Of a stretch of 64,000 nt of DNA, positions 8,942 to 17,935 are shown piece after piece. A program made the position numbers and the translations under genes. Numbering within the stretch: position 1 is the first letter of the stretch; each line of letters starts with the position of its first letter. This DNA comes from Oscillospiraceae bacterium (GTDB taxonomy: Bacteria; Bacillota; Clostridia; Oscillospirales; Acutalibacteraceae). The DNA is taken from positions 44,111-108,110 of the forward strand of contig SVPP01000008.1 in NCBI GenBank assembly GCA_015065765.1, written 5' to 3'. The notes under the pieces were generated by a model. It ran no database searches. It was not told the origin of the DNA and was given only the letters and a program-made list of their open reading frames with translations.

Positions 8942-9075
8942 AAACATCACCTTTTACAAAGATTGTTACCATAACTCCATTATATATTACATTTCATTTT
9001 ATCAAAAATGCGTCATAGTGTCAAGAAACACTAAGGTTACAATAGTATAACATCCTTGTAATTGTTTCAGTGATT

Positions 9076-9753
9076 TTATTCAAATAAACTGAGAGGGTCT
9101 GCCAATGCACCATCTTTAGTAACTTCAAGGTGAAGATGTGTTCCGTCTGCAGCTTCAACGGGTATTGAAGATATAAAACCGATTGTCTGTCCTGCTTCGA
9201 CCACGTCATTTGTGCTGACTTTCAATTTTTCACCAAGACCGCAATACCTTGCAACGATTCCTGCACCGTGATCAATTTCAACTATAGTGCCCCAGAGACT
9301 GCTGTTATAAATTGCAAGCACAGCGCCTGACTGAACGGCTTTTATTTCCTGGCCTTCTTTTGCTTCAAAATCTATACCGCTGTGCACTCGCCAGTCATTC
9401 ATGGTTTTTGATTTTACTGCAACAGAGCCGCTGTAATCCTTGACAATTTTTTTGCCAGCAGGGTAAACAAAATCTCCTTCCTTTATTACAGATACTTCTT
9501 CTACAGTTGTTTTTTCAGTTTCGCCTACTGTAACTCCGGTAACATCGTTTGCAGCGTTTTCTGTTGTTTTTTCTGTTACTGTCTCTTCTTCAGTCACAAG
9601 ATTTGTGAGGCTTTCGCGAAGCTGTCTGTTAACACTTATGGCTGTAGCTGCCGCTGTTCCTATGGCAAGGAGAAAAATTGCCGCCATGACAATAAACTTC
9701 TTTGATGTAAAGTATTCTTTGACTTTGTTTTTGCTTTCTTTATCCATACTCAT
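9076..9753 (-). CDS. Membrane-anchored M23 peptidase (LytM family, SpoIIQ-like)
   Basis: 225 aa. A short cytoplasmic Lys-rich segment, one membrane helix (about 19-40), a Thr/Glu-rich linker and a C-terminal M23 domain (about 105-220). Zinc ligands H124 and D128 (HSGIDF) and H208 in THLHLEV are present, with H206 as the usual base, so it should cut peptidoglycan cross-bridges. Domain order and length fit the forespore protein SpoIIQ, but spoIID is not adjacent, so a vegetative cell-wall role is equally possible. The RBS AAAGGA lies about 9 nt before the ATG. A weak hairpin (9016-9033) follows the gene before the pseudokinase gene begins. Confidence 0.85.
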   Translation of the reverse strand: MSMDKESKNKVKEYFTSKKFIVMAAIFLLAIGTAAATAISVNRQLRESLTNLVTEEETVTEKTTENAANDVTGVTVGETEKTTVEEVSVIKEGDFVYPAGKKIVKDYSGSVAVKSKTMNDWRVHSGIDFEAKEGQEIKAVQSGAVLAIYNSSLWGTIVEIDHGAGIVARYCGLGEKLKVSTNDVVEAGQTIGFISSIPVEAADGTHLHLEVTKDGALADPLSLFE

Positions 9754-9843
9754 TTTATTTTGTCCTTTCCGATTTTTATATCAGAAATAGTGTGGGTTGA
9801 TTATGTATTTTTTATACAATGAAAAAATTTTTTCAAAAAATGT

Positions 9844-9882
9844 GAACAAATGTTTGCTTTTTTCGTTTGAATGTGTTATACT
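9844..9882 (+). promoter_or_regulatory. lexA promoter with SOS (LexA) box
   Basis: GAACAAATGTTT at 9844-9855 fits the Firmicutes LexA box GAACRNRYGTTY. It overlaps the -35 (TTGCTT, 9854-9859), which is 17 nt from the -10 TATACT (9877-9882). This is the expected autorepression arrangement. Confidence 0.85.
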
Positions 9883-9919
9883 ACATGTGTAAATGTAAAT
9901 CTATGAAAGGAAAAAGCCC

Positions 9920-10513
9920 ATGAAACCAATAAATTCAACACAAAAGAAGATTTATGAATTTCTTGTTGAGCGTTCTCAGCAGGGTACTGCACCGCCGTCA
10001 GTCCGTGAAATCTGTGCGGCAGTAGGACTTAAATCAACATCCTCTGTGCAGACTAACCTTGATATTCTCGAGGAAAGCGGTTACATAGAACGCGACCCGC
10101 TGCTCAAACGTTCAATCAGAATCTGCGGTCAGGCAGAGAATGTGACACATGTTCCTCTTCTCGGTACAGTCACAGCAGGTATGCCTATTTTAGCAGTTGA
10201 GCAGATTGAAAGCTATGTGCCTTATTCAGGCTATGTTTCAAAGGATAAGCCTCTCTTTGCTCTTCATGTCAAGGGTGAAAGTATGATTAATGCAGGTATC
10301 CTTGACGGGGACATTATCTTTGTTGAAAGGACTCCAACAGCCCGTGACGGCGAAATTGTTGTTGCAATGATTGAAGATGAAGCAACCGTCAAAAGATTTT
10401 TCAAGGAAAACGGTCACTTCCGTCTTCAACCTGAAAATGATGCTTTTGAGCCTATTATCTGCACTGAGGTTATTATTCTTGGTAAGGTTGTGGCACTCTT
10501 AAGATATTATTAA
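9920..10513 (+). CDS. lexA: LexA repressor, SOS response
   Basis: 197 aa. The N-terminal winged helix-turn-helix (1-70) binds SOS boxes, and the C-terminal S24 domain cleaves itself when RecA is activated. The cleavage site is A86-G87 (TVTAGMP), with the catalytic dyad S121 (KGESMINAG) and K158 (EATVKRF). GAAAGG precedes the ATG. The box in its own promoter supports autoregulation. It is divergent from the M23 peptidase. No second clear LexA box was found in the window; addAB in particular lacks one. Confidence 0.98.
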   Translation: MKPINSTQKKIYEFLVERSQQGTAPPSVREICAAVGLKSTSSVQTNLDILEESGYIERDPLLKRSIRICGQAENVTHVPLLGTVTAGMPILAVEQIESYVPYSGYVSKDKPLFALHVKGESMINAGILDGDIIFVERTPTARDGEIVVAMIEDEATVKRFFKENGHFRLQPENDAFEPIICTEVIILGKVVALLRYY

Positions 10514-10595
10514 GTGCAGATTTACCTATCAATTCAACCAAATTTTTCTAAATTTGTACACACTGACAAAATTAGTTAAATTTATAACAAAACAG

Positions 10596-10624
10596 TTGCA
10601 TATTTCAGAAAAAAGGGCTAAAAT
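10596..10624 (+). promoter_or_regulatory. Promoter of gapA
   Basis: TTGCAT (10596-10601), 17-nt spacer, TAAAAT (10619-10624). The leader to the ATG at 10670 is short. Confidence 0.65.
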
Positions 10625-10669
10625 AAGAGAGTAAAAAAATTATAAATTACTTTTTTGGAGGTAATCAAA

Positions 10670-11707
10670 ATGTCAGTTAAAGTTGCAATTAACGGATTCG
10701 GCAGAATCGGCCGTCTCGCATTCCGTCAGATGTTCGGCGCAGAAGGCTACGAAGTCGTTGCTATCAACGACCTTACAAAACCCTCAATGCTTGCTACTCT
10801 TCTTAAGTATGACACAGCACAGGGCGGCTACTGTGGCGCAATCGGTGAAAACCTTCACTCAGTTGTTGCTGATGATGAAGCAGGTACAATCACTGTTGAC
10901 GGCAAAACTCTTACAATCTACAAAGAAGCAGATGCTAACAACCTTCCTTGGGGCGAAATCGGTGTAGACGTAGTTCTTGAATGCACAGGTTTCTACTGCA
11001 CAAAGGAAAAATCAATGGCTCACATCAACGCTGGTGCTAAGAAAGTTGTTATTTCTGCTCCCGCTGATAAAGAAACAAAGACAGTTGTTTACAGTGTAAA
11101 CGAAGGCATCCTTACAACAGATGATCAGATTATCTCTGCTGCTTCTTGCACAACAAACTGCCTTGCTCCCATGGCTAAAGCTCTTAACGACTATGCAGCT
11201 ATCCAGAGCGGTATCATGACAACAGTTCATGCTTACACAGGTGACCAGATGATCCTTGACGGTCCTCACAGAAAAGGCGACTTCCGCCGTGCACGTGCAG
11301 GTGCTGCTAATATCGTTCCCAACTCAACAGGTGCTGCTAAAGCTATCGGTCTTGTTATCCCCGAACTCAACGGCAAACTTATCGGTTCTGCACAGAGAGT
11401 TCCCACACCCACAGGCTCAACAACAATCCTTGTTGCTGTTGTTAAGGGTAGCGACATCACAGTTGAAGGCATCAACGCTGCTATGAAGGCTGCTGCTAAC
11501 GATTCATTCGGTTACAACGAAGAACCCATCGTTTCTTCAGACGTTATCGGTATGCGTTACGGTTCACTCTTCGATGCAACACAGACAATGGTTGCTAAGA
11601 TTGATGATGACACATATCAGGTACAGGTTGTTTCATGGTATGACAACGAAAACTCATACACAAGCCAGATGGTTAGAACAATCAAGTACTTCGCTGAACT
11701 TGCATAA
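10670..11707 (+). CDS. gapA: Glyceraldehyde-3-phosphate dehydrogenase
   Basis: 345 aa. It oxidises glyceraldehyde 3-phosphate with NAD and phosphate in glycolysis. The NAD-binding start is [15 protein letters not shown], and the catalytic Cys is C160 in [13 protein letters not shown]. Asp34 (AINDL) after the second strand fits NAD preference. A strong RBS (TTGGAGG) precedes ATG 10670. Codon use is unusually uniform (GGC, GTT, AAC, CTT), as expected for a highly expressed gene. It is monocistronic, with its own promoter and a strong terminator; the other lower-glycolysis genes are not adjacent. Confidence 0.98.
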   Translation: MSVKVAINGFGRIGRLAFRQMFGAEGYEVVAINDLTKPSMLATLLKYDTAQGGYCGAIGENLHSVVADDEAGTITVDGKTLTIYKEADANNLPWGEIGVDVVLECTGFYCTKEKSMAHINAGAKKVVISAPADKETKTVVYSVNEGILTTDDQIISAASCTTNCLAPMAKALNDYAAIQSGIMTTVHAYTGDQMILDGPHRKGDFRRARAGAANIVPNSTGAAKAIGLVIPELNGKLIGSAQRVPTPTGSTTILVAVVKGSDITVEGINAAMKAAANDSFGYNEEPIVSSDVIGMRYGSLFDATQTMVAKIDDDTYQVQVVSWYDNENSYTSQMVRTIKYFAELA

Positions 11708-11729
11708 TTTAACTCAACCAGATAAAATG

Positions 11730-11758
11730 CACCCTGAGGAAACTCAGGGTGTTTTTTT
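11730..11758 (+). terminator. gapA terminator
   Basis: CACCCTGAG-GAAA-CTCAGGGTG (11730-11751) followed by seven T. A textbook Rho-independent terminator. Confidence 0.95.
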
Positions 11759-11826
11759 GTTTCAAATCACCAAAAAAATATTTATAGGAATATCATTGGT
11801 AACATATTGCATAATAATTACAGAAG

Positions 11827-11869
11827 TTTACAAATTTGTAACAAATACATTTTCCAGGTATGGTATACT
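11827..11869. promoter_or_regulatory. WalR-like box and -10 element upstream of the CHAP gene
   Basis: Read on the minus strand, 11827-11843 is TGTTAC-AAATT-TGTAAA, an exact fit to the WalR consensus TGTWAH-N5-TGTWAH. The plus strand has TATACT at 11864-11869 but no good -35, as expected where an activator binds near -40. The sequence also contains the perfect palindrome TTACAAATTTGTAA, so a different dimeric regulator remains possible. Confidence 0.45.
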
Positions 11870-11919
11870 ACCGAAGTGTGTGAATATAAGGAACCAGTAT
11901 TTTCAGAAAAGGTGATTAT

Positions 11920-12756
11920 TTGAATAAGTTAAAAAAGGCAAAAATTGCAGTTGTATCTTTTGTTCTTGCGCTTGTGATGTGCGTAGTAATTTTTCCCTTC
12001 GCAGGTGCGACTTACACAGAAAGAGATAAAATTATCGATATTGCTTTAAGTGAAGTAGGGTACACTCAGAAAAACGGATATAACAAATTCTCCGCTGAAT
12101 TCGGCAACGGCTACACAGCGTGGTGCAATTATTTTGTAGTATGGTGTGCAAAGCGTGCAGGTGTTTCTGCAGAGGCAATTACAGGTACTCCCGGATATGA
12201 CGGAAACTGTTATCTTTATATGTCAGCTCTCAGAAATCAGGGCAGATTCTTCGTCAATGACGGCTCATATACTCCCAAAAAGGGTGACCTTGTTTTCTAT
12301 AATTCATCACGCAGTACATCAGGATCAACTCACATCGGTTTTGTCCTTTCTGCAGATGAAAACACAGTTACAACAATCGAGGGTAACGTTACAGTAAATG
12401 GTACACGCGGTGTTGGTAAAAATGTACGTCCCAGATATTCTTATGTAGGAGACATGATTATTATAGGTTTCGGTGTCCCTGCCTACAGTGGAGAAGAAAT
12501 TCCCAAGGTTGAAATAAAAAAGGCGGTAAATAAATACCCTGAAATCAGAACGGAAAAGGAATTTTCAATTGATGCTGACAAATTTGAAACCAATGTAACG
12601 GCAGAGGAAAGAGTAAAGCTTGGCGAAAGCTTCAAAGCAGTTTCAGCTATGCCTCATAGTGAGTTTACAAGCATCATTGCTCCCACTCCTTCAAAGAAAA
12701 TGATAATTCCTGCAGAGTGTGATAATGCTTTCTGTATCTACAATATAAACAAATAA
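11920..12756 (+). CDS. Secreted CHAP-domain peptidoglycan hydrolase
   Basis: 278 aa. A signal peptide or N-terminal anchor (about 7-30, ending FPFAGA) precedes a CHAP amidase/endopeptidase domain (about 35-180). Catalytic candidates are C69 (TAWCNYFVVWCAKRAG), H138 (STHIGFVL) and E154 or N156 (TIEGN). Such enzymes cut cell-wall peptides or the amide bond to muramic acid. The C-terminal 95 residues are charged and not recognised. It starts with TTG at 11920, supported by AAAAGGTG 6 nt upstream. A WalR-like site upstream would fit control by the cell-wall two-component system. It is a single-gene unit with its own terminator. Confidence 0.85.
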   Translation: MNKLKKAKIAVVSFVLALVMCVVIFPFAGATYTERDKIIDIALSEVGYTQKNGYNKFSAEFGNGYTAWCNYFVVWCAKRAGVSAEAITGTPGYDGNCYLYMSALRNQGRFFVNDGSYTPKKGDLVFYNSSRSTSGSTHIGFVLSADENTVTTIEGNVTVNGTRGVGKNVRPRYSYVGDMIIIGFGVPAYSGEEIPKVEIKKAVNKYPEIRTEKEFSIDADKFETNVTAEERVKLGESFKAVSAMPHSEFTSIIAPTPSKKMIIPAECDNAFCIYNINK

Positions 12757-12761
12757 AATGA

Positions 12762-12808
12762 ACTACCCGAAGAAGAATGATGAATTCTTTTTCGGGTAGT
12801 CTTTTTTT
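12762..12808. terminator. Bidirectional terminator between CHAP and acyltransferase genes
   Basis: ACTACCCGAAGAAGAAT pairs with ATTCTTTTTCGGGTAGT (12762-12800, one G-T pair), followed by CTTTTTTT on the plus strand. The minus-strand gene's stop lies in the T run. Confidence 0.9.
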
Positions 12809-13904
12809 ATTTCTTTTTGAAAACTTTTTTAATACCTTCAAAAATATATCCGCGGAGCAAATCAATAGTCCAGCAGGAAACGTAAATCACAAGAATTATT
12901 CCGTAAACCTTGAAAAGATAAAACGGTGAAGTATAGAAAACAGGATTCTGAGTTGCTACAAAAATTTTGTCCCATATGACAGTACGCATGAGCCAGTGTT
13001 CATGAATCATGTAAACACCGAGATTATGGTTTGAAATGCGGTTGATGACTTTCGATTTAAAACGTAATGTCCTGAAAAACATGAAAAGCATAATGCCCTG
13101 AAGAATTGCAACAGGTGCGTTATTGTAGTTGACAATTTTTACGTAATTTTCAAGCACGGGAACATCATCAAATGCATAGACTAAAATGATGTCAAGCACT
13201 GCAAAGCCTACGAAAAACAGCAAATATTTCCATGCAATTTTTTCTTCACGTTTTGTATGCAGACGGATGTATGCACCGATGATATACATAAACAGAAAGC
13301 CGTAAAGCCCTCGGCCTTTTTTAGTTTCCATGACACTGTCTATGCTGATGATTTTACTGAATGGTTCGAAATTTGCCAGTACCTGCCAGATGCTGAACAG
13401 GAAGAAAAGGACACAGAGAAGAATCTGAAAATCTCTTTTTGAAAGTTTGTTCAGTGCAGCGTTTACTGCGGGACTGAGAATAAGAACAAGCAGATACACA
13501 GTCATGAAATACCATGTTCTCGATGTCACGGGGAAAAAAGATTTCACAATGTTATATCCGCTGAAATCAGCCAATCCGGAAACGCATAAGACAAGTGTCA
13601 GAACAACTGAGTAGAAAATCATGGGCAGATAAACATTTCCAGCTTTTTTCCAAACAGTTGCCATGTTGGCTTTGGAGGTTACGGAGAAATATCCGCTGAT
13701 AATCATGAAAACATAGACGGGACAACGGCAGATGGTTTGATTTATCCAATAAATGAGTTCGTGCCATCCGCCCCAATTATGGTTGATTGAGCCGAATTCT
13801 CCGAAGTTACTGACATGAAGATAAATTACCTGCAGCATCAGTATGATTCTGAGAAGCTCAATACCCGATTCTCTTTCTTTGGTAACATTTTTTATGTCTC
13901 TCAT
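12807..13904 (-). CDS. Membrane acyltransferase, family 3 (OafA/YrhL type)
   Basis: 365 aa with about ten membrane helices. The start ESGIELLRIILMLQVIYLHV, with a His in the first helix, is typical of the acyltransferase 3 family, which O-acylates surface polysaccharides or glycolipids. ISNHNLGVYMIHEHW near the end is another common block. Its ATG overlaps the stop of the upstream GNAT-GH78 gene by 4 nt (ATGA), so the two are translationally coupled. The acceptor is unknown; the pairing with a rhamnosidase hints at a rhamnose-containing glycan, which is inference only. Confidence 0.88.
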   Translation of the reverse strand: MRDIKNVTKERESGIELLRIILMLQVIYLHVSNFGEFGSINHNWGGWHELIYWINQTICRCPVYVFMIISGYFSVTSKANMATVWKKAGNVYLPMIFYSVVLTLVLCVSGLADFSGYNIVKSFFPVTSRTWYFMTVYLLVLILSPAVNAALNKLSKRDFQILLCVLFFLFSIWQVLANFEPFSKIISIDSVMETKKGRGLYGFLFMYIIGAYIRLHTKREEKIAWKYLLFFVGFAVLDIILVYAFDDVPVLENYVKIVNYNNAPVAILQGIMLFMFFRTLRFKSKVINRISNHNLGVYMIHEHWLMRTVIWDKIFVATQNPVFYTSPFYLFKVYGIILVIYVSCWTIDLLRGYIFEGIKKVFKKK

Positions 13905-16459
13905 ACAACCTCAATTCCTTCGGGAACATTGTATTTGACAGATTGCACACTGTCTGTGTATTTTACTTCAACTGAAATTTTACCTCTTTTTGTGGTAATG
14001 CTTCCTTTGACATTAAGACCGGGAATTTTAGCAGGGGAAATAATTACCTTCTCATAGCCGTAAGAATTTTCAGGCTGTTTTATGCCGAGAATATATTTGA
14101 AAAGATATTCGCATACTGCACCGAACATGGGATGGGAGTGTGAATCGCAGCCGTCCCAGTTTTCCCACAGAGTTGTAGCACCCTGCTTTTTCATATTGTA
14201 GAAAGAAATTTCACTTTCGTTGGTCATAAGTTCAAAAGCGAGTGTGCCGTATCCATTTTCAAAGAGAACTCTTGTTACAAGATCTGTGCCGAAAATACCT
14301 GTGTCGTAAGTTTTGATTTTCTCGTATTTTTGAACAAGATTTTCAAGTGTTCTTTCGTCACCCATTCCGATGTCAACTGCGTAAGCATCGGTTCCCTGAA
14401 CACCGTCAAGGAATGATCCTGTTTTTTCGTCAAAGAACTCGTTCATAAATGCATTCTGTACGAAAATGAGCTTTTCTTCAAGAACAGGAATATCGTTAAT
14501 CTTTCCAAGCTCTTCTGCAATTTCAATTGCCATGAGGATGGATTTTATCATGTAATATGTGTTGACGAATGGTTCGGGAATAAGGTTTTTGTTGTCAGGT
14601 GCACACCAGTCGCCAAGACACCATCCGCCTTCTTCCTCGCGTACCACAATGCCGTTATCGGAATGTTTTTCCATGTAGTCGATGTAGGAAAGGATTGACG
14701 GATAATATTTTTCTATGAGAGCTTTATCTTTGTAGAACTTATAGAAATGATATGGCACAATCGCCATAGCTCCGCCCCAACCTCCGGGACCGCCGCCACC
14801 GCCGTAGAAGGGCGCGGTGTGCTGAACGTGGCCGTTATATATGTCCTGACTGTCTGAAATATCCTGAATCCATTTTCTGTACAGGTTTTCAGCATCATAC
14901 ATTGTCATAACCGCTGCTGAGCAAAGCTGACCGTCACCTGTGTAGCCCAGTCTTTCTCTGTGAGGACAGTCGGAAGGTACAAAGGAATGGACGTTGTTGC
15001 TCTGGGTTGAAGCATATGCTTCGAAGAGCCAGTTCAGAGTTTCGTTGTCTGATGAAAATTCAGCGGTCAAAGGTACATCTGAATTTACAACATCGAAACG
15101 GATAAGCTCTGCGTTTCCTTCGACTACTGCAATTCTGCCGGCTCGCCATGTGAAGGTTGTTGTCATGGGACAATTGTTTTTTCCGTTTATGAATTTATCG
15201 CACTGAAGACGCCAGTCTCCGCCTGTTGTGCGAAGATACATTTCACCGTTTTCGTCAAGAATTTCACAGTATTTTACAGTGGCTTCGTCGCCTTCTTTTG
15301 CATCATCGCTGAATTTTATTATTCCCAGACCTGAAACATTCTTTCCTATATTATACATTTTTTTGCCGTCTTTTTCAGAAGTAAGAACAGGAGTGAGTGA
15401 GTATTTTATACTGTCGCCCGGGAAATACTGTTTTTCAAGAACTGTGAGAGGTTTTTCTTTTTTTATGGGTGAAAACCACGATGAATCGTCAAAAGCGATT
15501 TCATGAATTTTCTCATTAAAAAGTCTGCCGTCTACAGTTTCGTTAAGGTAAAGACTTGATCTCTGAATATAGCTTTTCTGATATTTTTCACTGCCGTCAG
15601 AGAAAATGAATTTTTCGTTTCCGTTTTCATCTGTCAGTGTAATTTTTATGCAATATTTAATCTGTCCGTAAGGGGGCATGTTTTCAGCTTTTTGTTCAAA
15701 CTGACCGTACCAGCCGTTACCGATGTGAAGAGAGAAAACATTTTTACCGTTTTCAATCAAATCTGAAATGTCATATTCGAGGAAATAGCATCTGTGTGTC
15801 ATCACATCTTTTATGGGATAAGATGCACCGGACAAATCTCTTTTTTCATAGTTTGTCCATGCAGGGATGAATTTGTATTCTGTAAGCTTTTTGCCATTGA
15901 AAAAAGGTTCACAGAAGCCAAGTGTCACAAACTGCACTTTTGCACTTTTTATATTTTCGCATGTAAAGCTTTTTCTCATAATCGCAGCTTCTGTTTTATC
16001 TTCAAAGCCGTACCAACCTGCATTGTCAAAAATCAGATCATATGTCATGGGGACAAAGGTAAATTCGCCGTTTGTTCTTTCGCAACCGTCAACGGCAAAA
16101 CCTTGTTTTTCATAGAAAGGTACGGCGTGAGACTGTGCATTTATTGTGATTTTTTCAGCACCAAGTTCTTTGGATTTTTTTATCATTTCGTCAATTAAAA
16201 TTTTTCCCAAGCCTTTTTTGCGGAAAGCTTTGTCAATTGCAATATGACCGAAATGTATAGTTTTGTTGTCTTTTTCTGTGATTCTTCCTGTTCCTACAGG
16301 TGAAGAGCTTTCCAGAATTAAAAGATGAAGAGATTTTTCGTCAAGACAATCAAACTCGGTTTCTTCTTTTATTTTCTGTTCTGTGCAGAAAACATTTTTT
16401 CTCATTTCAAGGCAGAGTGATAAATCATCGTCGCCTTTTAACCATTTTATATCGGGCAT
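13901..16459 (-). CDS. Fusion of a GNAT acetyltransferase and a GH78 alpha-L-rhamnosidase
   Basis: 852 aa in one uninterrupted frame. Residues 1-145 are a GNAT domain with the acetyl-CoA loop AIDKAFRKKGLGKIL and FYEKQGF. From about 150 the protein follows GH78: an N-terminal beta domain (FFNGKKL, IGNGWYG), then the alpha/alpha barrel. Catalytic residues are kept: D497, E502 (general acid) and D509 in SDCPHRERLGYTGDGQ, with the likely base Glu in TTLWENWDG. GH78 removes alpha-L-rhamnose from plant or bacterial glycans. No signal peptide is present, so it should act on imported oligosaccharides. The RBS GAGGTG precedes the ATG. Joining these domains is unusual; the acetyltransferase may modify the released or bound sugar, but this is not known. 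Confidence 0.9.
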   Translation of the reverse strand: MPDIKWLKGDDDLSLCLEMRKNVFCTEQKIKEETEFDCLDEKSLHLLILESSSPVGTGRITEKDNKTIHFGHIAIDKAFRKKGLGKILIDEMIKKSKELGAEKITINAQSHAVPFYEKQGFAVDGCERTNGEFTFVPMTYDLIFDNAGWYGFEDKTEAAIMRKSFTCENIKSAKVQFVTLGFCEPFFNGKKLTEYKFIPAWTNYEKRDLSGASYPIKDVMTHRCYFLEYDISDLIENGKNVFSLHIGNGWYGQFEQKAENMPPYGQIKYCIKITLTDENGNEKFIFSDGSEKYQKSYIQRSSLYLNETVDGRLFNEKIHEIAFDDSSWFSPIKKEKPLTVLEKQYFPGDSIKYSLTPVLTSEKDGKKMYNIGKNVSGLGIIKFSDDAKEGDEATVKYCEILDENGEMYLRTTGGDWRLQCDKFINGKNNCPMTTTFTWRAGRIAVVEGNAELIRFDVVNSDVPLTAEFSSDNETLNWLFEAYASTQSNNVHSFVPSDCPHRERLGYTGDGQLCSAAVMTMYDAENLYRKWIQDISDSQDIYNGHVQHTAPFYGGGGGPGGWGGAMAIVPYHFYKFYKDKALIEKYYPSILSYIDYMEKHSDNGIVVREEEGGWCLGDWCAPDNKNLIPEPFVNTYYMIKSILMAIEIAEELGKINDIPVLEEKLIFVQNAFMNEFFDEKTGSFLDGVQGTDAYAVDIGMGDERTLENLVQKYEKIKTYDTGIFGTDLVTRVLFENGYGTLAFELMTNESEISFYNMKKQGATTLWENWDGCDSHSHPMFGAVCEYLFKYILGIKQPENSYGYEKVIISPAKIPGLNVKGSITTKRGKISVEVKYTDSVQSVKYNVPEGIEVV

Positions 16460-16624
16460 AAAAACACCTCACTTTTAATTTTCAATAAATTGTATCACAT
16501 ATTATAAAAAAGATGAAGATGTTTTGAGAAAATTTTGCATTAATATTTTTTGTAACTTTACACAAATTAATAGAGCAGCGGCAGACAGGTTTTCTGAAAA
16601 TGAAAGCGAAAGGTTCTGGTCGGG

Positions 16625-17857
16625 ATGCAGAAATTTATACGGCTTCTGTCATTGTGTCTTCTGATGTTTTCAACGGTTGTTTTTTCTGTTGCAGGCTATA
16701 CCCATATTGCAATACCTGATGAAATAACAACTGTCAGAGAAAGAGAACTGAAAAACTCGAAAGTGTTTCAGTTTTCAGTCGCGGAAAATGTGAAGACGAC
16801 AGGAACCGATACGGCAAAAAATGCTGAAGACAACTATGAGTTAAACGTCAGCCTCTTTAAAATTATACCGCTGAGAAAAACCCGTGTTACAGTAGGTAAC
16901 AGACGGTATGTAAGCCTTGGTGGTAATGTTTTCGGAGTTAAAATTTTTTCAAGCGGAGTGTTGGTAATTTCGGTTGAGGATATCGAGACAGAAAAGGGGA
17001 CAGAGAACCCCGGAAGAAAAGCCGGTATCAGATCAGGCGATATTATTAAAAAGATAGGTAAGAAGGAAGTTAATTCTAACAGAGAAGTTTCGGAAATTTG
17101 TAAGAAAAGCAATGGTAAAGCAATGGATTTTACGATTGAGAGAAACGGAAAAACCTTAACACTTCGTCTTCAGACGGTGAAAGAAAAACAGAGCGGAGAT
17201 TTTAAAGCAGGGTTATGGGTGCGGGACAGTACGGCAGGTATAGGAACGATGACCTTTTTTGACAGAGAAACGGGAATTTTTGCATCTCTCGGACACGCTA
17301 TATGCGACATCGACACAGGCATAACCTTGCCCATTCATGAGGGCGTGGCAGTCGGTGCAAAAATCCTCGGTATTTCCCGTGGAACAGATACCGATGCCGG
17401 TGAATTAACCGGTGCGTTCACAGCGGGTGAAATCGGAAAGCTGTATATGAATTCGGTTTGCGGTGTTTACGGCAGACTTGACAGTTTTGATTGTGATGCG
17501 CCTTTGATTCCTGTTGCAACCACAGGTGAGGTAAAAACAGGCAAAGCACAGATTCTGTGCACTGTTGATGAAACAGGCAGTCAATATTATGATGTGGAAA
17601 TCACAAAAATAATTGATGAAAAATCAGAACAGAAAAATATGACAGTGAAAATTACCGATGAAAGACTGCTTGAAATCACCGGAGGAATTGTTCAGGGGAT
17701 GAGCGGAACGCCGCTTATACAAAACGGTATGCTTGCAGGAGCCATAACCCATGTATTTATTGGTACTCCAAAGGAAGGATACGCAATTTTCGCAGAAAAC
17801 ATGTTGTCAGCTGCAGATAAAGCAGAAAGATTGATGTTGAGAGAAAAAGCATCATAG
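16625..17857 (+). CDS. spoIVB: SpoIVB serine peptidase (S55), sporulation checkpoint
   Basis: 410 aa. A signal/anchor helix (4-24), a PDZ domain (about 105-185) and the S55 domain. The triad is intact: H224 (SLGHAI), D345 (TDERLL) and S360 (IVQGMSGTPLIQ). SpoIVB is secreted by the forespore and triggers processing of pro-sigma-K through SpoIVFA in the mother cell, so the organism probably forms spores or descends from spore formers. The usual THVFxxDPTxGYG block reads THVFIGTPKEGYA, losing an Asp outside the triad. RBS spacing is long. No sigma-G promoter was identified with confidence. spoIVB is often next to spo0A; that is not the case here. Confidence 0.95.
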   Translation: MQKFIRLLSLCLLMFSTVVFSVAGYTHIAIPDEITTVRERELKNSKVFQFSVAENVKTTGTDTAKNAEDNYELNVSLFKIIPLRKTRVTVGNRRYVSLGGNVFGVKIFSSGVLVISVEDIETEKGTENPGRKAGIRSGDIIKKIGKKEVNSNREVSEICKKSNGKAMDFTIERNGKTLTLRLQTVKEKQSGDFKAGLWVRDSTAGIGTMTFFDRETGIFASLGHAICDIDTGITLPIHEGVAVGAKILGISRGTDTDAGELTGAFTAGEIGKLYMNSVCGVYGRLDSFDCDAPLIPVATTGEVKTGKAQILCTVDETGSQYYDVEITKIIDEKSEQKNMTVKITDERLLEITGGIVQGMSGTPLIQNGMLAGAITHVFIGTPKEGYAIFAENMLSAADKAERLMLREKAS

Positions 17858-17904
17858 CTTTTTTTACCTGAAAAGGTCAAAAATAATATAGCTTTCTGTA
17901 ACGA

Positions 17905-17932
17905 AAAACTCCTCGGAAAACCGAGGAGTTTT
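17905..17932. terminator. Bidirectional terminator between spoIVB and the ADP-ribosylglycohydrolase gene
   Basis: AAAACTCCTCGG-AAAA-CCGAGGAGTTTT is a perfect 12-bp stem with A and T arms, so it works in both directions between convergent genes. Confidence 0.9.
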
Positions 17933-17935
17933 AGC

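Noticed and set aside
11574..11915. 113-aa frame running from the end of gapA through its terminator
   Set aside because: It overlaps gapA in another frame and crosses a strong terminator.
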